A stretch of 64,000 nucleotides of DNA from positions 2,087,477 to 2,151,476 of the forward strand of contig NZ_HG322951.1 in NCBI RefSeq assembly GCF_000455325.1. Direction: 5' to 3'. Source of the stretch: Mycolicibacterium septicum DSM 44393. Lineage in GTDB: Bacteria > Actinomycetota > Actinomycetes > Mycobacteriales > Mycobacteriaceae. Below are positions 27,265 through 36,773 of the stretch, piece by piece. How positions within the stretch are numbered: position 1 is the first letter of the stretch; every line of letters starts with the position of its first letter. A program made the position numbers and the translations under genes. The notes beneath the pieces were generated by a model. It saw only the letters and a program-made list of their open reading frames with translations. It was not told the origin of the DNA and ran no database searches.

Positions 27265-27673
27265 GGGCGCGGCGCAGGACGCCGGGATGGCGGACGAGTT
27301 TCGGTCCGAGCCGCATGGCGAACACCGTGGTCGCAAGCCACGGCCGCAGGTGCGGACGCAGGCGTCGGATCCGCCCGCTCCCATCGAGTTCGAACACCAA
27401 CGCATCGGTGATCGTGACGCCCGCAACCCGGCCCTCGCTGATCGCGACGCGGGTCGGACCATCGCCGATCACTTCGTCCCAGGTGAGGTCCCGCAGGTCC
27501 CCGTACACCGCGCCGAGGAGCTGCCGAAGATCGTCATGCCCCCGGAACACCATTCGGCCGGAGAGCGGTGAGACCAGCTCTGCGTCGGGCGCGAGGGTCG
27601 CGACGAGCGCGTCGAGGTCGTTGGTGCGGGTGGCGTCGCAGAACGCGGCGACCGAATTGGTAGTCGTTGTCAT
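27254..27673 (-). CDS. SnoaL-like / NTF2-fold small protein
   Basis: 139 residues with the NTF2-like pattern: an N-terminal helix (AAFCDATRTNDLDALVATLAPDAELVSPLSGR), then VFRGHDDLRQLLGAVYGDLRD and beta strands. The C-terminus is Arg-rich. Could be a small isomerase, hydrolase or ligand-binding protein. Divergent from the hxlR gene, with two HxlR-type palindromes between, so it is probably that regulator's target. Confidence 0.8.
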   Translation of the reverse strand: MTTTTNSVAAFCDATRTNDLDALVATLAPDAELVSPLSGRMVFRGHDDLRQLLGAVYGDLRDLTWDEVIGDGPTRVAISEGRVAGVTITDALVFELDGSGRIRRLRPHLRPWLATTVFAMRLGPKLVRHPGVLRRALRR

Positions 27674-27691
27674 GCCCTGTCCTCACCTGGA

Positions 27692-27738
27692 TTGCGATTT
27701 GCAACCTACTCAACCGCAGTTCATTGCGAATTGCAATG
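27692..27738. promoter_or_regulatory. Pair of HxlR-type operators
   Basis: TTGC-GATTT-GCAA (27692-27704) and CATTGC-GAATT-GCAATG (27722-27738) share the core TTGC-N5-GCAA, with centres 32 bases (about three helical turns) apart. The second ends four bases before TACGGT, the -10 of hxlR. Confidence 0.65.
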
Positions 27739-27753
27739 GACTACGGTTGAGGG

Positions 27754-28260
27754 GTGCCGAAACAGTCCTTCAGCGACATCTCGTGCTCGATCGCACGGGC
27801 TGTCGAGGTGGTGGGGCAGCGGTGGACGCCGCTGGTCCTGCGCGACCTGTTCGCGGGGATGACGCGGTTCGAGGACATCCGGCGCGATCTCGGTATCGCG
27901 TCGAACATCCTGGCCGCACGCCTGGACGAACTCGAACGCCACGGTGTGGTGGAACGGCGCCAGTACCAGAGTGCGCCGCCGCGCTACGAGTACCTGCTCA
28001 CCGACAAGGGGCGCGATCTGTACCCGGTGATCGCGACACTGCTCGCCTGGGGAGACAAATGGCTGGCCGGCGCGGAGGGACCGCCGGCGCTCATCGTCCA
28101 CAGCGAATGCGGTCGCGTCACGACGGTCAAGACCGTGTGTGCAGAATGCGGAGGCGAACTCGACGCGGCGACGGCAACGGCCGCCCCGGGCCCTGGGGCC
28201 CGGCCGGGCCCCGGCACCGCCGTCATCGGCGAGTTCATCCTCGGCCGCCCGGCGGGCTAG
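27754..28260 (+). CDS. HxlR family transcriptional regulator
   Basis: 168 residues. Starts PKQSFSDISCSIARAVEVVGQRWTPLVLRDLFAG, the HxlR signature with the early Cys used for redox or electrophile sensing in some members, and the winged helix continues RFEDIRRDLGIASNILAARLDELERHG. A C-terminal extension has CAECGG and a Gly/Pro-rich tail. Leaderless GTG, six bases after TACGGT. Likely controls itself and the divergent SnoaL-like gene. Its stop shares CTAG with the converging methyltransferase. Confidence 0.9.
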   Translation: MPKQSFSDISCSIARAVEVVGQRWTPLVLRDLFAGMTRFEDIRRDLGIASNILAARLDELERHGVVERRQYQSAPPRYEYLLTDKGRDLYPVIATLLAWGDKWLAGAEGPPALIVHSECGRVTTVKTVCAECGGELDAATATAAPGPGARPGPGTAVIGEFILGRPAG

Positions 28261-28985
28261 GCCAGAGTCGCCCGGATGCCCACCGTGACGTAGGGCAACG
28301 CCAGCCCCGACGAGTTGGCCAGCGCCGGGTGCGTGGCCAGCAGTTCGCGGACCTGCTCCAGTGTCCGGGTACGCACCTGCTCCGGTGAGGTGATGCAGTA
28401 GCTGCGAGAGGCCACCAGATCGATGAGGGCCTGGGGTGTCAGGTAACTCGTCCACTCCACCTGATGCCGTTCGATCTCTCCGAACGGCTCGGCCAGCGTC
28501 ACCTCGTTGTTGAACGGATCATGTTCGGGGCCGATGATCCGGCCCAGATCCTTGACCCAGCCCAGCCTTTCGTCGCGCGTGTTCCACACCAGGCCCAGCC
28601 GGCCGCCGGGGCGCAGCACCCGGCTGACCTCCTTGACGGCCCGCTCGGGATCGAACCAGTGCCAGGCCTGAGCCACCAGTACTGCGTCGACGCTGTTGTC
28701 GGCCAGTGGGATCTCCTCGGCCGTGCCCAGCAGTGCCGGGGTGTCCGGCAGTGAGTTCGACAGCAGCTCAAGCATTTCCGGGATGGGATCGACGGCGATC
28801 ACGTCCAGCCCGCGCTCGACGAGCCGGGTGGTCAGCTTGCCGGTGCCTGCGCCCAGGTCCAGCACATCCTGGGCTCCCTCGGGGAGCAGCCAGTCGATCG
28901 TCTCCGGCGGATACGACGGCCGGCCGCGTTCGTAGGCCGCGGCTTCTGAGCCGAAGGACAGGGAACGCTGCTTGGGCGAGCTCAC
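28257..28985 (-). CDS. Class I SAM-dependent methyltransferase (Rv3342 type)
   Basis: 242 residues. SAM motif [16 protein letters not shown], motif [12 protein letters not shown], then [34 protein letters not shown] and the conserved ending [17 protein letters not shown]...[10 protein letters not shown] 28985 overlaps the metX stop as GTGA, so it is the last gene of the methionine operon. The open frame continuing upstream is a shadow of metX. Substrate unknown; a small molecule such as a fatty acid or quinone precursor is possible. Confidence 0.92.
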   Translation of the reverse strand: MSSPKQRSLSFGSEAAAYERGRPSYPPETIDWLLPEGAQDVLDLGAGTGKLTTRLVERGLDVIAVDPIPEMLELLSNSLPDTPALLGTAEEIPLADNSVDAVLVAQAWHWFDPERAVKEVSRVLRPGGRLGLVWNTRDERLGWVKDLGRIIGPEHDPFNNEVTLAEPFGEIERHQVEWTSYLTPQALIDLVASRSYCITSPEQVRTRTLEQVRELLATHPALANSSGLALPYVTVGIRATLA

Positions 28986-30112
28986 CGTTGTGCCAGCTCC
29001 AGCGTGCGGCGGATCAACTTGCCCACCACTTCCGTCTCGACCAGGAAGCCGTCGTGGCCGTACGCCGAGTCGACGACGTCCAGGCCGTTGCAGCCGGGCA
29101 GCAACTCGGCCAGTTCCTGCTGTAGCCGGATGGGATAGAGCCGGTCGGACGTGATCCCGCCGACGATGACGGGCACGGGACAACCACGCAGCGCACTGGC
29201 GACTCCGCCGCGGCCACGGCCCACATCGTGGGTGGACAACGCATCCGAGAGAGCCACATAGGTACCCGGATCGAACCGGCGGGCCAATTTGCCGCCCTGG
29301 TATTCCAGGTAGCTCTGCACCCCGTAGCGCCCGCCGGTGGTCGGATCCTCGTCGCCCTGGGCGTCGTTGCCGAACCGCTCGTCGAGCTCTTCCTCGCCGC
29401 GATAGGTCAGGTGCGCGAAGCGCCGGGCGATCTCCATGCCGGCCAGCGGGGCCCGGTCGGTGCCGTAGTAGTCGCCGCCCTGCCAGTCCGGATCGGCCTT
29501 GATCGCGGCCACCTGGGTGCTCTGGGTGCCGATCTGATCGGCGGTGGCGCGGGCGCCGACAGCCAGGACCAGTCCGGCCCGGACTTCGTCGGGGTGCCCG
29601 ACGAGCCATTCCAGCGCGCGGGCTCCACCCATCGACCCGCCGACCACGGCAGCCACCTCGGTGATGCCGAAGGCTGCCAGTGCGGCCCGGTCGGCCTCCA
29701 CCTGGTCGCGGATCGTGATCTGGGGAAACCTTGAGCCCCAGGGCTTTCCGTCGGGGGCGAGCGAGCCGGGCCCGGTGGACCCGCGGCACCCGCCGAGCAC
29801 ATTGGTCGAAATCGCGCACCACTGGTCGGTGTCGATCGGGGCGCCCGGTCCGGCCACCCCGTCCCACCAGCCTGCGGTCGGATGTCCGTCGCCGGCCGGT
29901 CCCGTGACGTGGGAGTCGCCGGTCAGTGCGTGCAGCACCATCACCACGTTGTCGCGTGCGGGTGACAGTTCACCCCAGCGCTGCACGGCGATCGACACGT
30001 CGGGCAGGACGGTGCCGTTCTCGAGCGTCAGGGCACCGATGTGCACCACGCTGATCTCGCCTTCGGCAGGCAGAGGCAGGGTGGACACGGCTGGTTCTTC
30101 GGTGATCGTCAT
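28982..30112 (-). CDS. metX: Homoserine O-acetyltransferase MetX (MetA in M. tuberculosis)
   Basis: 376 residues. An alpha/beta hydrolase-fold enzyme that acetylates L-homoserine with acetyl-CoA, the first committed step to methionine. Motifs: HALTGDSHV (oxyanion region), [12 protein letters not shown], nucleophile [12 protein letters not shown], and C-terminal catalytic Asp and His ([10 protein letters not shown]). The ATG at 30112 lies 20 bases after the metC/metY stop, so both are under the SAM-IV riboswitch upstream of metC. Confidence 0.96.
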   Translation of the reverse strand: MTITEEPAVSTLPLPAEGEISVVHIGALTLENGTVLPDVSIAVQRWGELSPARDNVVMVLHALTGDSHVTGPAGDGHPTAGWWDGVAGPGAPIDTDQWCAISTNVLGGCRGSTGPGSLAPDGKPWGSRFPQITIRDQVEADRAALAAFGITEVAAVVGGSMGGARALEWLVGHPDEVRAGLVLAVGARATADQIGTQSTQVAAIKADPDWQGGDYYGTDRAPLAGMEIARRFAHLTYRGEEELDERFGNDAQGDEDPTTGGRYGVQSYLEYQGGKLARRFDPGTYVALSDALSTHDVGRGRGGVASALRGCPVPVIVGGITSDRLYPIRLQQELAELLPGCNGLDVVDSAYGHDGFLVETEVVGKLIRRTLELAQR

Positions 30113-30132
30113 GCCGGTCTTCTCTCGCCGTC

Positions 30133-31464
30133 CTACACCGTCGCCGCAGTCTGCGGGACGCCGCTGAACGGACGGGCGGCGGCGAATCCCTGCTTCAGGT
30201 CGGCCAGGATGTCGTCGATTCCCTCGATACCGACGGCCAGCCGCACGAGGCCGGGGGTGACGCCGGTCGACAGCTGCTCTTCGGGGGAGAGCTGCGCGTG
30301 GGTGGTCGAGGCGGGGTGGATCACCAGGGACCGCACGTCACCGATGTTGGCGACGTGGCTGTGCAGGGTCAGGGCGTTGACGAACGCCTTGCCGGCCTCG
30401 ATCCCGCCCTCCAGCTCGAAGGCGAGCACGGCGCCGGTGCCCTTCGGGGCGATGGTCCGGCCCAGCTCGTACCAGGGTGAGGTGGGGAGTCCGGCGTAGT
30501 TCACCGAGGTGACGCCGGAGTGCCCGGCGAGGAACTCGGCGACCTTCTGCGCATTGGCCACGTGGCGTTCAACACGCAGTGACAGCGTTTCCAATCCCTG
30601 GGCGATCAAAAAGGCGTTGAAGGGGGCGATCGCGCTGCCCAGGTCGCGCAGCAGCTGCACCCGGGCCTTGAGCGCGTAGGCGGGCGGGCCGAGCTCGGAG
30701 AACACCACGCCGTGGTAGCTGGGGTCCGGTGTGGTGAACCCGGGGTGGCGGCCCTGCGTCCAGTCGAAGTTGCCGCTGTCGACGATCACGCCGGCGATCG
30801 CCGAACCGTGGCCACCGAGGTACTTGGTGGCCGAGTGCACGACGATGTCGGCGCCGAGCGCGATCGGCTGGATCAGGTATGGGGTGGCGATGGTGTTGTC
30901 GACGATCAGCGGGACACCGTTCTCGTGTGCCACGGCGGACACGTTCGGGATGTCGAGAATGTCGATCTGGGGGTTGGAGATGGTCTCGGCGAAGAAGGCC
31001 TTGGTGTTCGGCCGCACCGCTGCCCGCCAGCTGTCCAGGCTGTCGGGGTCCTCGACGAAGCTGACCTCGATGCCCAGCTTGGGCAGCGTGTAGTGGAACA
31101 GGTTGTACGTGCCGCCGTACAGCCTGGGGCTGGACACGATGTGGTCGCCGGCGCCGGCCAGGTTGAGGATGGCGAACGTCTCGGCGGCCTGGCCCGAGGA
31201 CAGCAGCAGCGCGGCGACGCCGCCTTCGAGTGCGGCGATGCGCTGCTCGACGACATCGGTGGTGGGGTTACCGATACGGGTGTAGATGTTGCCCGGCTCG
31301 GCCAGCCCGAACAGGGCGGCGGCGTGGTCGGTGCTGTCGAAGGTGTAGGACGTGGTCTGGTAGATCGGCAGGGCCCGGGCCTTCGTGGCGGCATCGGGGC
31401 TCTGACCCGCGTGGACCTGCTTGGTCTCGAACGACCAGTTCGCGACGATTTCAGGGTTTGTCAT
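30133..31464 (-). CDS. metC: O-acetylhomoserine sulfhydrylase (MetC in M. tuberculosis / MetY)
   Basis: 443 residues from the ATG at 31464 ([20 protein letters not shown]), preceded by GGAGGAGA. A Cys/Met-metabolism PLP enzyme: [60 protein letters not shown] (PLP lysine in SATKY), [47 protein letters not shown]. The last block marks the O-acetylhomoserine sulfhydrylase group rather than cystathionine lyase. First structural gene of the SAM-IV-controlled operon. Confidence 0.95.
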   Translation of the reverse strand: MTNPEIVANWSFETKQVHAGQSPDAATKARALPIYQTTSYTFDSTDHAAALFGLAEPGNIYTRIGNPTTDVVEQRIAALEGGVAALLLSSGQAAETFAILNLAGAGDHIVSSPRLYGGTYNLFHYTLPKLGIEVSFVEDPDSLDSWRAAVRPNTKAFFAETISNPQIDILDIPNVSAVAHENGVPLIVDNTIATPYLIQPIALGADIVVHSATKYLGGHGSAIAGVIVDSGNFDWTQGRHPGFTTPDPSYHGVVFSELGPPAYALKARVQLLRDLGSAIAPFNAFLIAQGLETLSLRVERHVANAQKVAEFLAGHSGVTSVNYAGLPTSPWYELGRTIAPKGTGAVLAFELEGGIEAGKAFVNALTLHSHVANIGDVRSLVIHPASTTHAQLSPEEQLSTGVTPGLVRLAVGIEGIDDILADLKQGFAAARPFSGVPQTAATV

Positions 31465-31517
31465 GGCTGGGGTGTCTCCTCCGTGAAGGGGATGAGGAAG
31501 GTAGTTAGTGCGGTCGG

Positions 31518-31598
31518 CTACCGGGCGCCGGGCCTGTCGTCGATCACGACGGGCGGACACCAAGGGTTCACTGACACATACACATGGCTGGCCTCCAT
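31518..31598 (-). CDS. Candidate 26-codon ORF between SAM-IV riboswitch and metC
   Basis: ATG at 31596-31598, TAG at 31518-31520. The peptide has NPWCPPVVIDD in its second half. GGGA lies about ten bases before the ATG. It sits exactly where a riboswitch output element would be, 36 bases beyond the aptamer and 53 bases before metC. It may be a regulatory leader or a chance ORF; there is no independent support. Confidence 0.35.
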   Translation of the reverse strand: MEASHVYVSVNPWCPPVVIDDRPGAR

Positions 31599-31634
31599 CA
31601 GGTTTCCCTGTCTGTCTGGGGGCCCGTACCTTCG

Positions 31635-31754
31635 GACCCGCGCTTGCCTTGCAGCCGCGTACGACTGCTCAACCTGGTCATCACCCGGGGCACCCCACCG
31701 CGGTTGGAGGGTTGCCGGCCAGCAAGCCGGGGCTTGATGCTGACACTCATGACC
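31635..31754 (-). ncRNA. SAM-IV riboswitch
   Basis: The minus strand reads GGTCATGAGTGTCAGC, then AAGCCCCGGCTTGCTGGCCGG, CAACCCTCCAACC, GGTGGGGTGCCCCGGGTGATGACCAGG and finally GGCAAGCGCGGGTC. This is nearly identical to the mycobacterial SAM-IV aptamer whose structure is known, including the SAM-binding core and the 3' pseudoknot strand. S-adenosylmethionine binding is expected to lower metC-metX-methyltransferase expression. Confidence 0.93.
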
Positions 31755-32031
31755 GGCCTGCAGCTTATCGCAACGCGCTGAGGCGGTGCCAGTCGGTTCT
31801 TGGAAGTGTTTGCCGGTTCTGCAGCGACGGGACTGAAACACGTTCAGTCCAGTGGGCGCGCCGAGGCGGCGGACGGCTCGCCGTAACCCAAAGTTACTGG
31901 TCAGTAATGAAAGCTGCTCCTTCGCGGCCGTTCGCGCCCTTGTAGTCTGGCCCGCGATACAGAGCAGCGAATAACCGCGGGTGAGAACGAGTGATCCTCG
32001 TCGAACCCAGACTGACGCCGGGAGAGCAACC
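31755..32031. other. Divergent region between the SAM-IV leader and icd2
   Basis: Contains no gene. It carries two inverted repeats: GGACTGAA-N5-TTCAGTCC (31830-31850) and TTACTG-GT-CAGTAA (31894-31907). Both could bind regulators of either divergent unit. The ribosome site of icd2 (GGGAGAG) lies at about 32020-32026. Confidence 0.5.
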
Positions 32032-34269
32032 ATGACTGCCCAGCAGCCGACCATCATCTACACGCTGACCGACGAGGCGCCGCTGCTTGCGACGTACTCC
32101 TTCTTGCCGATCGTCCGCGCCTTTGCAGAGCCGGCGGGTATCGATATCCAGACCAGTGACATCTCGGTGGCGGCCCGCATCCTGGCCGAATTCGGTGACT
32201 ATCTGACCGAGGACCAGAAGGTCCCGGACAACCTCGGTGAGCTGGGCCGCCTCACCCAGCTGCCCGAAACCAACATCATCAAGCTGCCCAACATCAGCGC
32301 TTCGGTCCCGCAGCTCGCCGCTGCGATCAAGGAGCTGCAGGAGAAGGGCTACGCCATCCCGGACTACCCGGGTGACCCGAAGACCGACGAAGAGAAGGCG
32401 ATCCGGGATCGCTACTCGAAGATCCTCGGCAGTGCGGTGAACCCCGTTCTGCGCGAAGGAAACTCGGACCGTCGTGCACCCAAGGCGGTCAAGGAGTACG
32501 CGCGCAAGCACCCGCACAGCATGGGCAAGTGGTCGCAGGCCTCGCGGACCCACGTGGCCACCATGAAGGACGGCGACTTCTACCACGGTGAGAAGTCGAT
32601 GACCCTGGACAAGGCGCGCAACGTACGCATGGAGCTGGAGACCACCTCCGGCGAGACCATCGTCTTGAAGCCCGAGGTCAAGCTCGACGCGGGCGACGTC
32701 ATCGACTCCATGTACATGAGCAAGAAGGCGTTGATCGAGTTCTACGAGGAGCAGATCGAGGACGCCTACAAGACCGGCGTGATGTTCTCGCTGCACGTCA
32801 AGGCGACCATGATGAAGGTCAGCCACCCGATCGTGTTCGGCCACGCCGTCAAGGTCTTCTACAAGGACGCCTTCGCCAAGCACGAGAAGCTCTTCGACGA
32901 GCTCGGCGTCAACGTCAACAACGGTCTGTCGGATCTCTACAGCAAGATCGAGGCGCTGCCCGCCTCGCAACGTGAGGAGATCATCGAGGACCTGCACCGC
33001 TGCCACGAGCACCGGCCCGAGCTGGCCATGGTGGACTCGGCGAAAGGCATCTCGAACTTCCACTCGCCCAGCGATGTCATCGTCGATGCGTCGATGCCGG
33101 CGATGATCCGCCTCGGCGGCAAGATGTACGGCGCCGACGGCCGCACCAAGGACACCAAGGCCGTCAACCCCGAGTCGACGTTCTCCCGGATGTACCAGGA
33201 GATGATCAACTTCTGTAAGACCCACGGCCAGTTCGATCCGACCACCATGGGCACGGTTCCCAACGTCGGTCTGATGGCGCAGAAGGCCGAGGAGTACGGC
33301 AGCCACGACAAGACCTTCGAGATCCCGCAGGCCGGTGTCGCCAAGATCGTCGACATCGACTCCGGTGAGGTGCTGCTGAGCCAGGAAGTCGAAGAGGGCG
33401 ACATCTGGCGGATGCCCATCGTCAAGGACGCCCCGATCCGGGACTGGGTCAAGCTGGCCGTCAACCGGGCCCGGTTGTCCGGCATGACGTGCGTGTTCTG
33501 GCTCGACGACGAGCGCCCGCACGAGAACGAGCTGCGCAAGAAGGTCAAGGCGTACCTCAAGGACGAGGACACCGAGGGCCTGGACATCACGATCCTGCCG
33601 CAGGTGTGGGCCATGCGGTACACGCTTGAGCGCGTGATTCGCGGCCAGGACACCATCGCCGCGACCGGCAACATCCTGCGGGATTACCTGACCGACCTGT
33701 TCCCGATCCTGGAGCTGGGCACCAGCGCCAAGATGCTCTCGATCGTGCCGCTGATGGCCGGCGGTGGTCTGTACGAGACCGGTGCCGGTGGTTCGGCGCC
33801 CAAGCACGTTCACCAGCTCGTCGAGGAGAACCACCTGCGCTGGGACTCGCTGGGCGAGTTCCTCGCGCTGGGTGCCAGCCTCGAGGACCTGGGCAACAAG
33901 CTGAACAACGACAAGGCCAAGGTGCTGGCCACCGCGCTCGACACCGCGACCGGTGAGTTGTTGGACGAGAACAAGTCCCCGTCGCGCAAGACAGGTGAGC
34001 TCGACAACCGCGGCAGCCAGTTCTACCTCGCGCTGTACTGGGCGCAGGCGCTGGCCGAGCAGACCGAGGACAAGGAGCTGGCCGCGCACTTCGCGCCGCT
34101 GGCCAAGGCGCTCGGCGAGCAGGAGCAGGCCATCGTCGCCGAACTCAATGCGGCGCAGGGCAAGCCGGCCGACATCGGCGGCTACTACTACCCGGACCCC
34201 GAGAAGACCGCCGCGGTGATGCGTCCGAGCAAGACGCTCAACGACACGCTGGCGGCCTCCGAGAGCTGA
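32032..34269 (+). CDS. icd2: Monomeric NADP-dependent isocitrate dehydrogenase
   Basis: 745 residues, the usual length of the monomeric IDH family. Oxidatively decarboxylates isocitrate to 2-oxoglutarate. Start at ATG 32032 ([28 protein letters not shown]). Conserved blocks include [59 protein letters not shown] and the C-terminal [15 protein letters not shown]...GYYYPD. Transcribed divergently from the methionine operon; ends in a strong hairpin. Confidence 0.97.
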   Translation: MTAQQPTIIYTLTDEAPLLATYSFLPIVRAFAEPAGIDIQTSDISVAARILAEFGDYLTEDQKVPDNLGELGRLTQLPETNIIKLPNISASVPQLAAAIKELQEKGYAIPDYPGDPKTDEEKAIRDRYSKILGSAVNPVLREGNSDRRAPKAVKEYARKHPHSMGKWSQASRTHVATMKDGDFYHGEKSMTLDKARNVRMELETTSGETIVLKPEVKLDAGDVIDSMYMSKKALIEFYEEQIEDAYKTGVMFSLHVKATMMKVSHPIVFGHAVKVFYKDAFAKHEKLFDELGVNVNNGLSDLYSKIEALPASQREEIIEDLHRCHEHRPELAMVDSAKGISNFHSPSDVIVDASMPAMIRLGGKMYGADGRTKDTKAVNPESTFSRMYQEMINFCKTHGQFDPTTMGTVPNVGLMAQKAEEYGSHDKTFEIPQAGVAKIVDIDSGEVLLSQEVEEGDIWRMPIVKDAPIRDWVKLAVNRARLSGMTCVFWLDDERPHENELRKKVKAYLKDEDTEGLDITILPQVWAMRYTLERVIRGQDTIAATGNILRDYLTDLFPILELGTSAKMLSIVPLMAGGGLYETGAGGSAPKHVHQLVEENHLRWDSLGEFLALGASLEDLGNKLNNDKAKVLATALDTATGELLDENKSPSRKTGELDNRGSQFYLALYWAQALAEQTEDKELAAHFAPLAKALGEQEQAIVAELNAAQGKPADIGGYYYPDPEKTAAVMRPSKTLNDTLAASES

Positions 34270-34275
34270 GATCGG

Positions 34276-34306
34276 GGCTCGGCGCGGCCATCGTCCGCGC
34301 CGAGCC
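34276..34306 (+). terminator. icd2 terminator hairpin
   Basis: GGCTCGGCGCGG pairs perfectly with CCGCGCCGAGCC (12 bp, 7-base loop) six bases after the icd2 stop. No T run. Confidence 0.75.
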
Positions 34307-34338
34307 TGCGCTCAGATCCCCGAGCCTGCGCTCAGATC
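34301..34338. repeat. Tandem direct repeat after icd2
   Basis: CGAGCCTGCGCTCAGATC occurs at 34301-34318 and again at 34321-34338 (20-base period); the first copy overlaps the terminator arm. The core CTGCGCTCAGATCGT recurs at the far right of the window. Confidence 0.8.
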
Positions 34339-34397
34339 GTCAAAACGCCCGAATTCTCGATCTCTGCGCAGACTGGATGCCCTGCGCGCATGGTCGA

Positions 34398-35231
34398 TCA
34401 TCCCGTCGCGCGCGTTTGACCGATGTGCCGGTCGACGAACTCGGTGATCACCCCGGTGATGGTGTCGGGCGCCTCGAACATCGGGACATGTCCCACTCCC
34501 TTGAGGGTGGTCACCACCGCGTCCGGAGCCAGGCTCCTGGTGAAGTGCCGGGTGAATCGTGGTGCCGGCAGCACGCGGTCCTTCTCGCAGATCACCAGCT
34601 GGGTCGGCGTACGGGAATCGCCGATCTCCATCAGCCCCGCGGTGGTCAGTGCCTTCACCATGAGCTTGAAGTAGGCCGGGCAGTGTGCCAGATCGTCGAT
34701 CAGATCGCGACGGTCGCTGTCGTTGAGCACCTCAGGGGTCGCGCTCACGGCCAGATATGAGATCTGCTTCGTCATCGGGAGTTTGAGCAGCTGCTGACGC
34801 AACACCGCAGTGGACAGCACGACCGGCAGGGCCGCCACGAACTTGGCGATGATCTCGTACTTCGCCAGCGTGTGCATCGACCATCCACCCGCAGGGGCGA
34901 TGCCGGTCAGCGTGCGGGCCCGGCCACGGCGTTCCAGCTCGAAGGCCACCCAGCCGCCCAGCGAGTTCCCGACGATGTGTGCGGTGGTCCAGCCGAGCTC
35001 GTCGAGCCGGCGCTCGACATCGTCGGCCAGCGTTGCGACGTCGAGGAGCATCGGTGCGTGCGCGCCGCCGTGGTGGCCGGCCATGGTCGGGGCGAACACG
35101 TCGTAGCGGCCGGTCTGTGCGAGCTGCGGTGCGACGTACTTCCACACGCTCTGCGACAACAGGAACGGATGCAGCAGCAGGATCGGATCGCCGTCGGGAG
35201 TGCCGAGGTGGATCGGAGCACGTTCAGCCAT
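34398..35231 (-). CDS. Alpha/beta hydrolase
   Basis: 277 residues from the ATG at 35231 (MAERAPIHLGTPDGDPILLLHPF); a start three codons earlier is possible. Oxyanion LLLHPFLLS, nucleophile elbow GNSLGGW, catalytic Asp in ICEKDRVLP and His in GVGHVPM. The lid region is helical. The location matches the Rv3338/Rv3337 hydrolase position of M. tuberculosis. Substrate unknown. The longer open frame upstream is a shadow of xthA. Confidence 0.88.
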   Translation of the reverse strand: MAERAPIHLGTPDGDPILLLHPFLLSQSVWKYVAPQLAQTGRYDVFAPTMAGHHGGAHAPMLLDVATLADDVERRLDELGWTTAHIVGNSLGGWVAFELERRGRARTLTGIAPAGGWSMHTLAKYEIIAKFVAALPVVLSTAVLRQQLLKLPMTKQISYLAVSATPEVLNDSDRRDLIDDLAHCPAYFKLMVKALTTAGLMEIGDSRTPTQLVICEKDRVLPAPRFTRHFTRSLAPDAVVTTLKGVGHVPMFEAPDTITGVITEFVDRHIGQTRATG

Positions 35232-35312
35232 GCCGCCCGACATTAAGGTGATACCGCCGGTACCGCAAGAGGCTGTCAGTGGGTGTCGGCGGCGGTCGGT
35301 AGGGTCTGGGCC

Positions 35313-36122
35313 GTGGCATCTCCGGCACCCCTGACCGTCAGCACCATCAACGTCAACGGTATTCGCGCCGCGGTCAAGCAGCGGTCCACCGACAACCTCG
35401 GCCTGCTGCCCTGGCTCAAGGAAACCGAGGCCGACGTCGTGTGTCTGCAGGAGACCCGCGCCGATGACGAGCAGCTCAACGATGCCTTGACGCCGGCCCT
35501 TGCCGACGGCTGGAACGTCGCCTCGGCCGAACCGCATGTCAAGGGCCGCAACGGAGTTGCCGTGTTGTCCCGGCATCCCATCGAGGCGTCGCGGCTGCTG
35601 GTCTCCGACGAGTTCGAGGCCCACGGGCGCTACCTCGAAGTCGATACCGCGGGAGTGACGGTGGCCAGCGTGTACGTCCCGACCGGGGAGGCCGAGACGG
35701 ACCGGCAGCTGGAGAAGGAACGGTTCATGGCCACCATCGCGGCCCGGATGGCCGAGCTGCACGGCCGCGACGCGGTGCTGTGCGGTGACTGGAACATCGC
35801 GCACACCGAGAACGACATCAAGAACTGGAAGGGCAACCTCAAGAAGGCCGGCTTCCTGCCCAGTGAACGGGCGTGGCTCACCGAACTGCTGGGGACCGGC
35901 TGGGTGGACGTGGTGCGGGTACTGCATCCCGATGTGGCCGGGCCCTACAGCTGGTGGTCGTGGCGCGGCAAGGCCTTCGACAACGACGCCGGCTGGCGCA
36001 TCGACTATCACCTGGCCAGCCCGACGCTGGCGGGCAAAGCCACCTCCGCGCGGGTGGATCGGGCCGAGCTGTACGCACTGCGGTGGTCGGATCACTCACC
36101 GGTGACGGTCAGCTACGGCTGA
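35313..36122 (+). CDS. xthA: Exodeoxyribonuclease III / AP endonuclease
   Basis: 269 residues. Cuts DNA at abasic sites and removes 3' blocking groups in base-excision repair. Motifs: STINVNGIRAA (Asn), VVCLQETRADDEQ (metal-binding Glu), VYVPTGE, CGDWNIAHTENDIKNWKGN and the C-terminal DYHLASP and WSDHSPV (catalytic His). GTG 35313 fits the mycobacterial N-terminus and lies seven bases after TAGGGT, suggesting a leaderless mRNA. Overlaps the converging gene by ten bases. Confidence 0.94.
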   Translation: MASPAPLTVSTINVNGIRAAVKQRSTDNLGLLPWLKETEADVVCLQETRADDEQLNDALTPALADGWNVASAEPHVKGRNGVAVLSRHPIEASRLLVSDEFEAHGRYLEVDTAGVTVASVYVPTGEAETDRQLEKERFMATIAARMAELHGRDAVLCGDWNIAHTENDIKNWKGNLKKAGFLPSERAWLTELLGTGWVDVVRVLHPDVAGPYSWWSWRGKAFDNDAGWRIDYHLASPTLAGKATSARVDRAELYALRWSDHSPVTVSYG

Positions 36123-36730
36123 CGCCAGTCCGGGCGCCTGCCCAGATGTAGCAGTACCTTGTCGAAATCTGTTGCCGCCGAGGCACTGACGGCCCGGTCG
36201 AACGGTGAGGCCGGACTCTCGCGGAAGTCGCCGTCGGGGATCGCCATGACCAATGGCAGGACGGCAGCGACGACGTCATCGGGCAATTCGTAGGCCGCAC
36301 CGAGGCTGGCCGCGACATCCCAGCCGTGCACCGCGTAGTCGACGAGGTGGAATCCGATCGCCAGCGCGCCCGGGAACGTCGCATCCGGTCCGAACTCGGG
36401 TAGGGCGAACGTCGCCTCGGTGATCCCGTCGGCGGCGAACGCGTCCAGCACGTCGTGCGCGGCCGCGGCGTAGGTGCCGGTCGGGTCGGCACGCACGGCG
36501 TCGGCCACCGTTTCGACGTTCCAGTGCGCTTCGTCAGAGCCGTGTCCGCGGGCGGCGGCGGCGAACCCGCGATGCTGCACGGTCATGTGGGCCAGCAGAT
36601 CGCCCAGAGTCCACCCCGCGCAGGGGGTTGGGCTGTCCAGGTCGGATGTGCCGACAGCGTCGACGACGTCGACGGAACGCAGGACGGCGACACGGTGCAA
36701 GGGGCGTAGATCGGTCTCAATAGTAGGCAT
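36113..36730 (-). CDS. DinB-fold / mycothiol maleylpyruvate isomerase-like protein (TIGR03086 type)
   Basis: 205 residues. Family marks: the N-terminal helix, SPTPCAGWTLGDLLAHMTVQHRGF (metal-site His in the family), GFHLVDYAVHGWDVAASLG (second metal-binding block) and a short C-terminal domain. Members often use mycothiol; the reaction here is unknown. A -10 (TATCGT, plus 36737-36742) ends six bases before the ATG and overlaps the MarR palindrome, so this gene is probably repressed by the divergent MarR. Confidence 0.85.
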   Translation of the reverse strand: MPTIETDLRPLHRVAVLRSVDVVDAVGTSDLDSPTPCAGWTLGDLLAHMTVQHRGFAAAARGHGSDEAHWNVETVADAVRADPTGTYAAAAHDVLDAFAADGITEATFALPEFGPDATFPGALAIGFHLVDYAVHGWDVAASLGAAYELPDDVVAAVLPLVMAIPDGDFRESPASPFDRAVSASAATDFDKVLLHLGRRPDWRQP

Positions 36731-36773
36731 ACGCTTACGATAAGCGTGAGCACATCATATGGCAACGCTTACG
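36731..36773. promoter_or_regulatory. MarR operator sites between divergent promoters
   Basis: ACGCTTA-CGA-TAAGCGT (36731-36747) is a perfect palindrome covering the -10 of the minus-strand gene. A further copy ACGCTTACG (36765-36773) overlaps TACGCT (36770-36775), the -10 of marR. Confidence 0.7.

Noticed and set aside
31894..34089. 731-codon frame antisense to icd2
   Set aside because: Leu/Val/Arg-rich shadow; icd2 accounts for the DNA.
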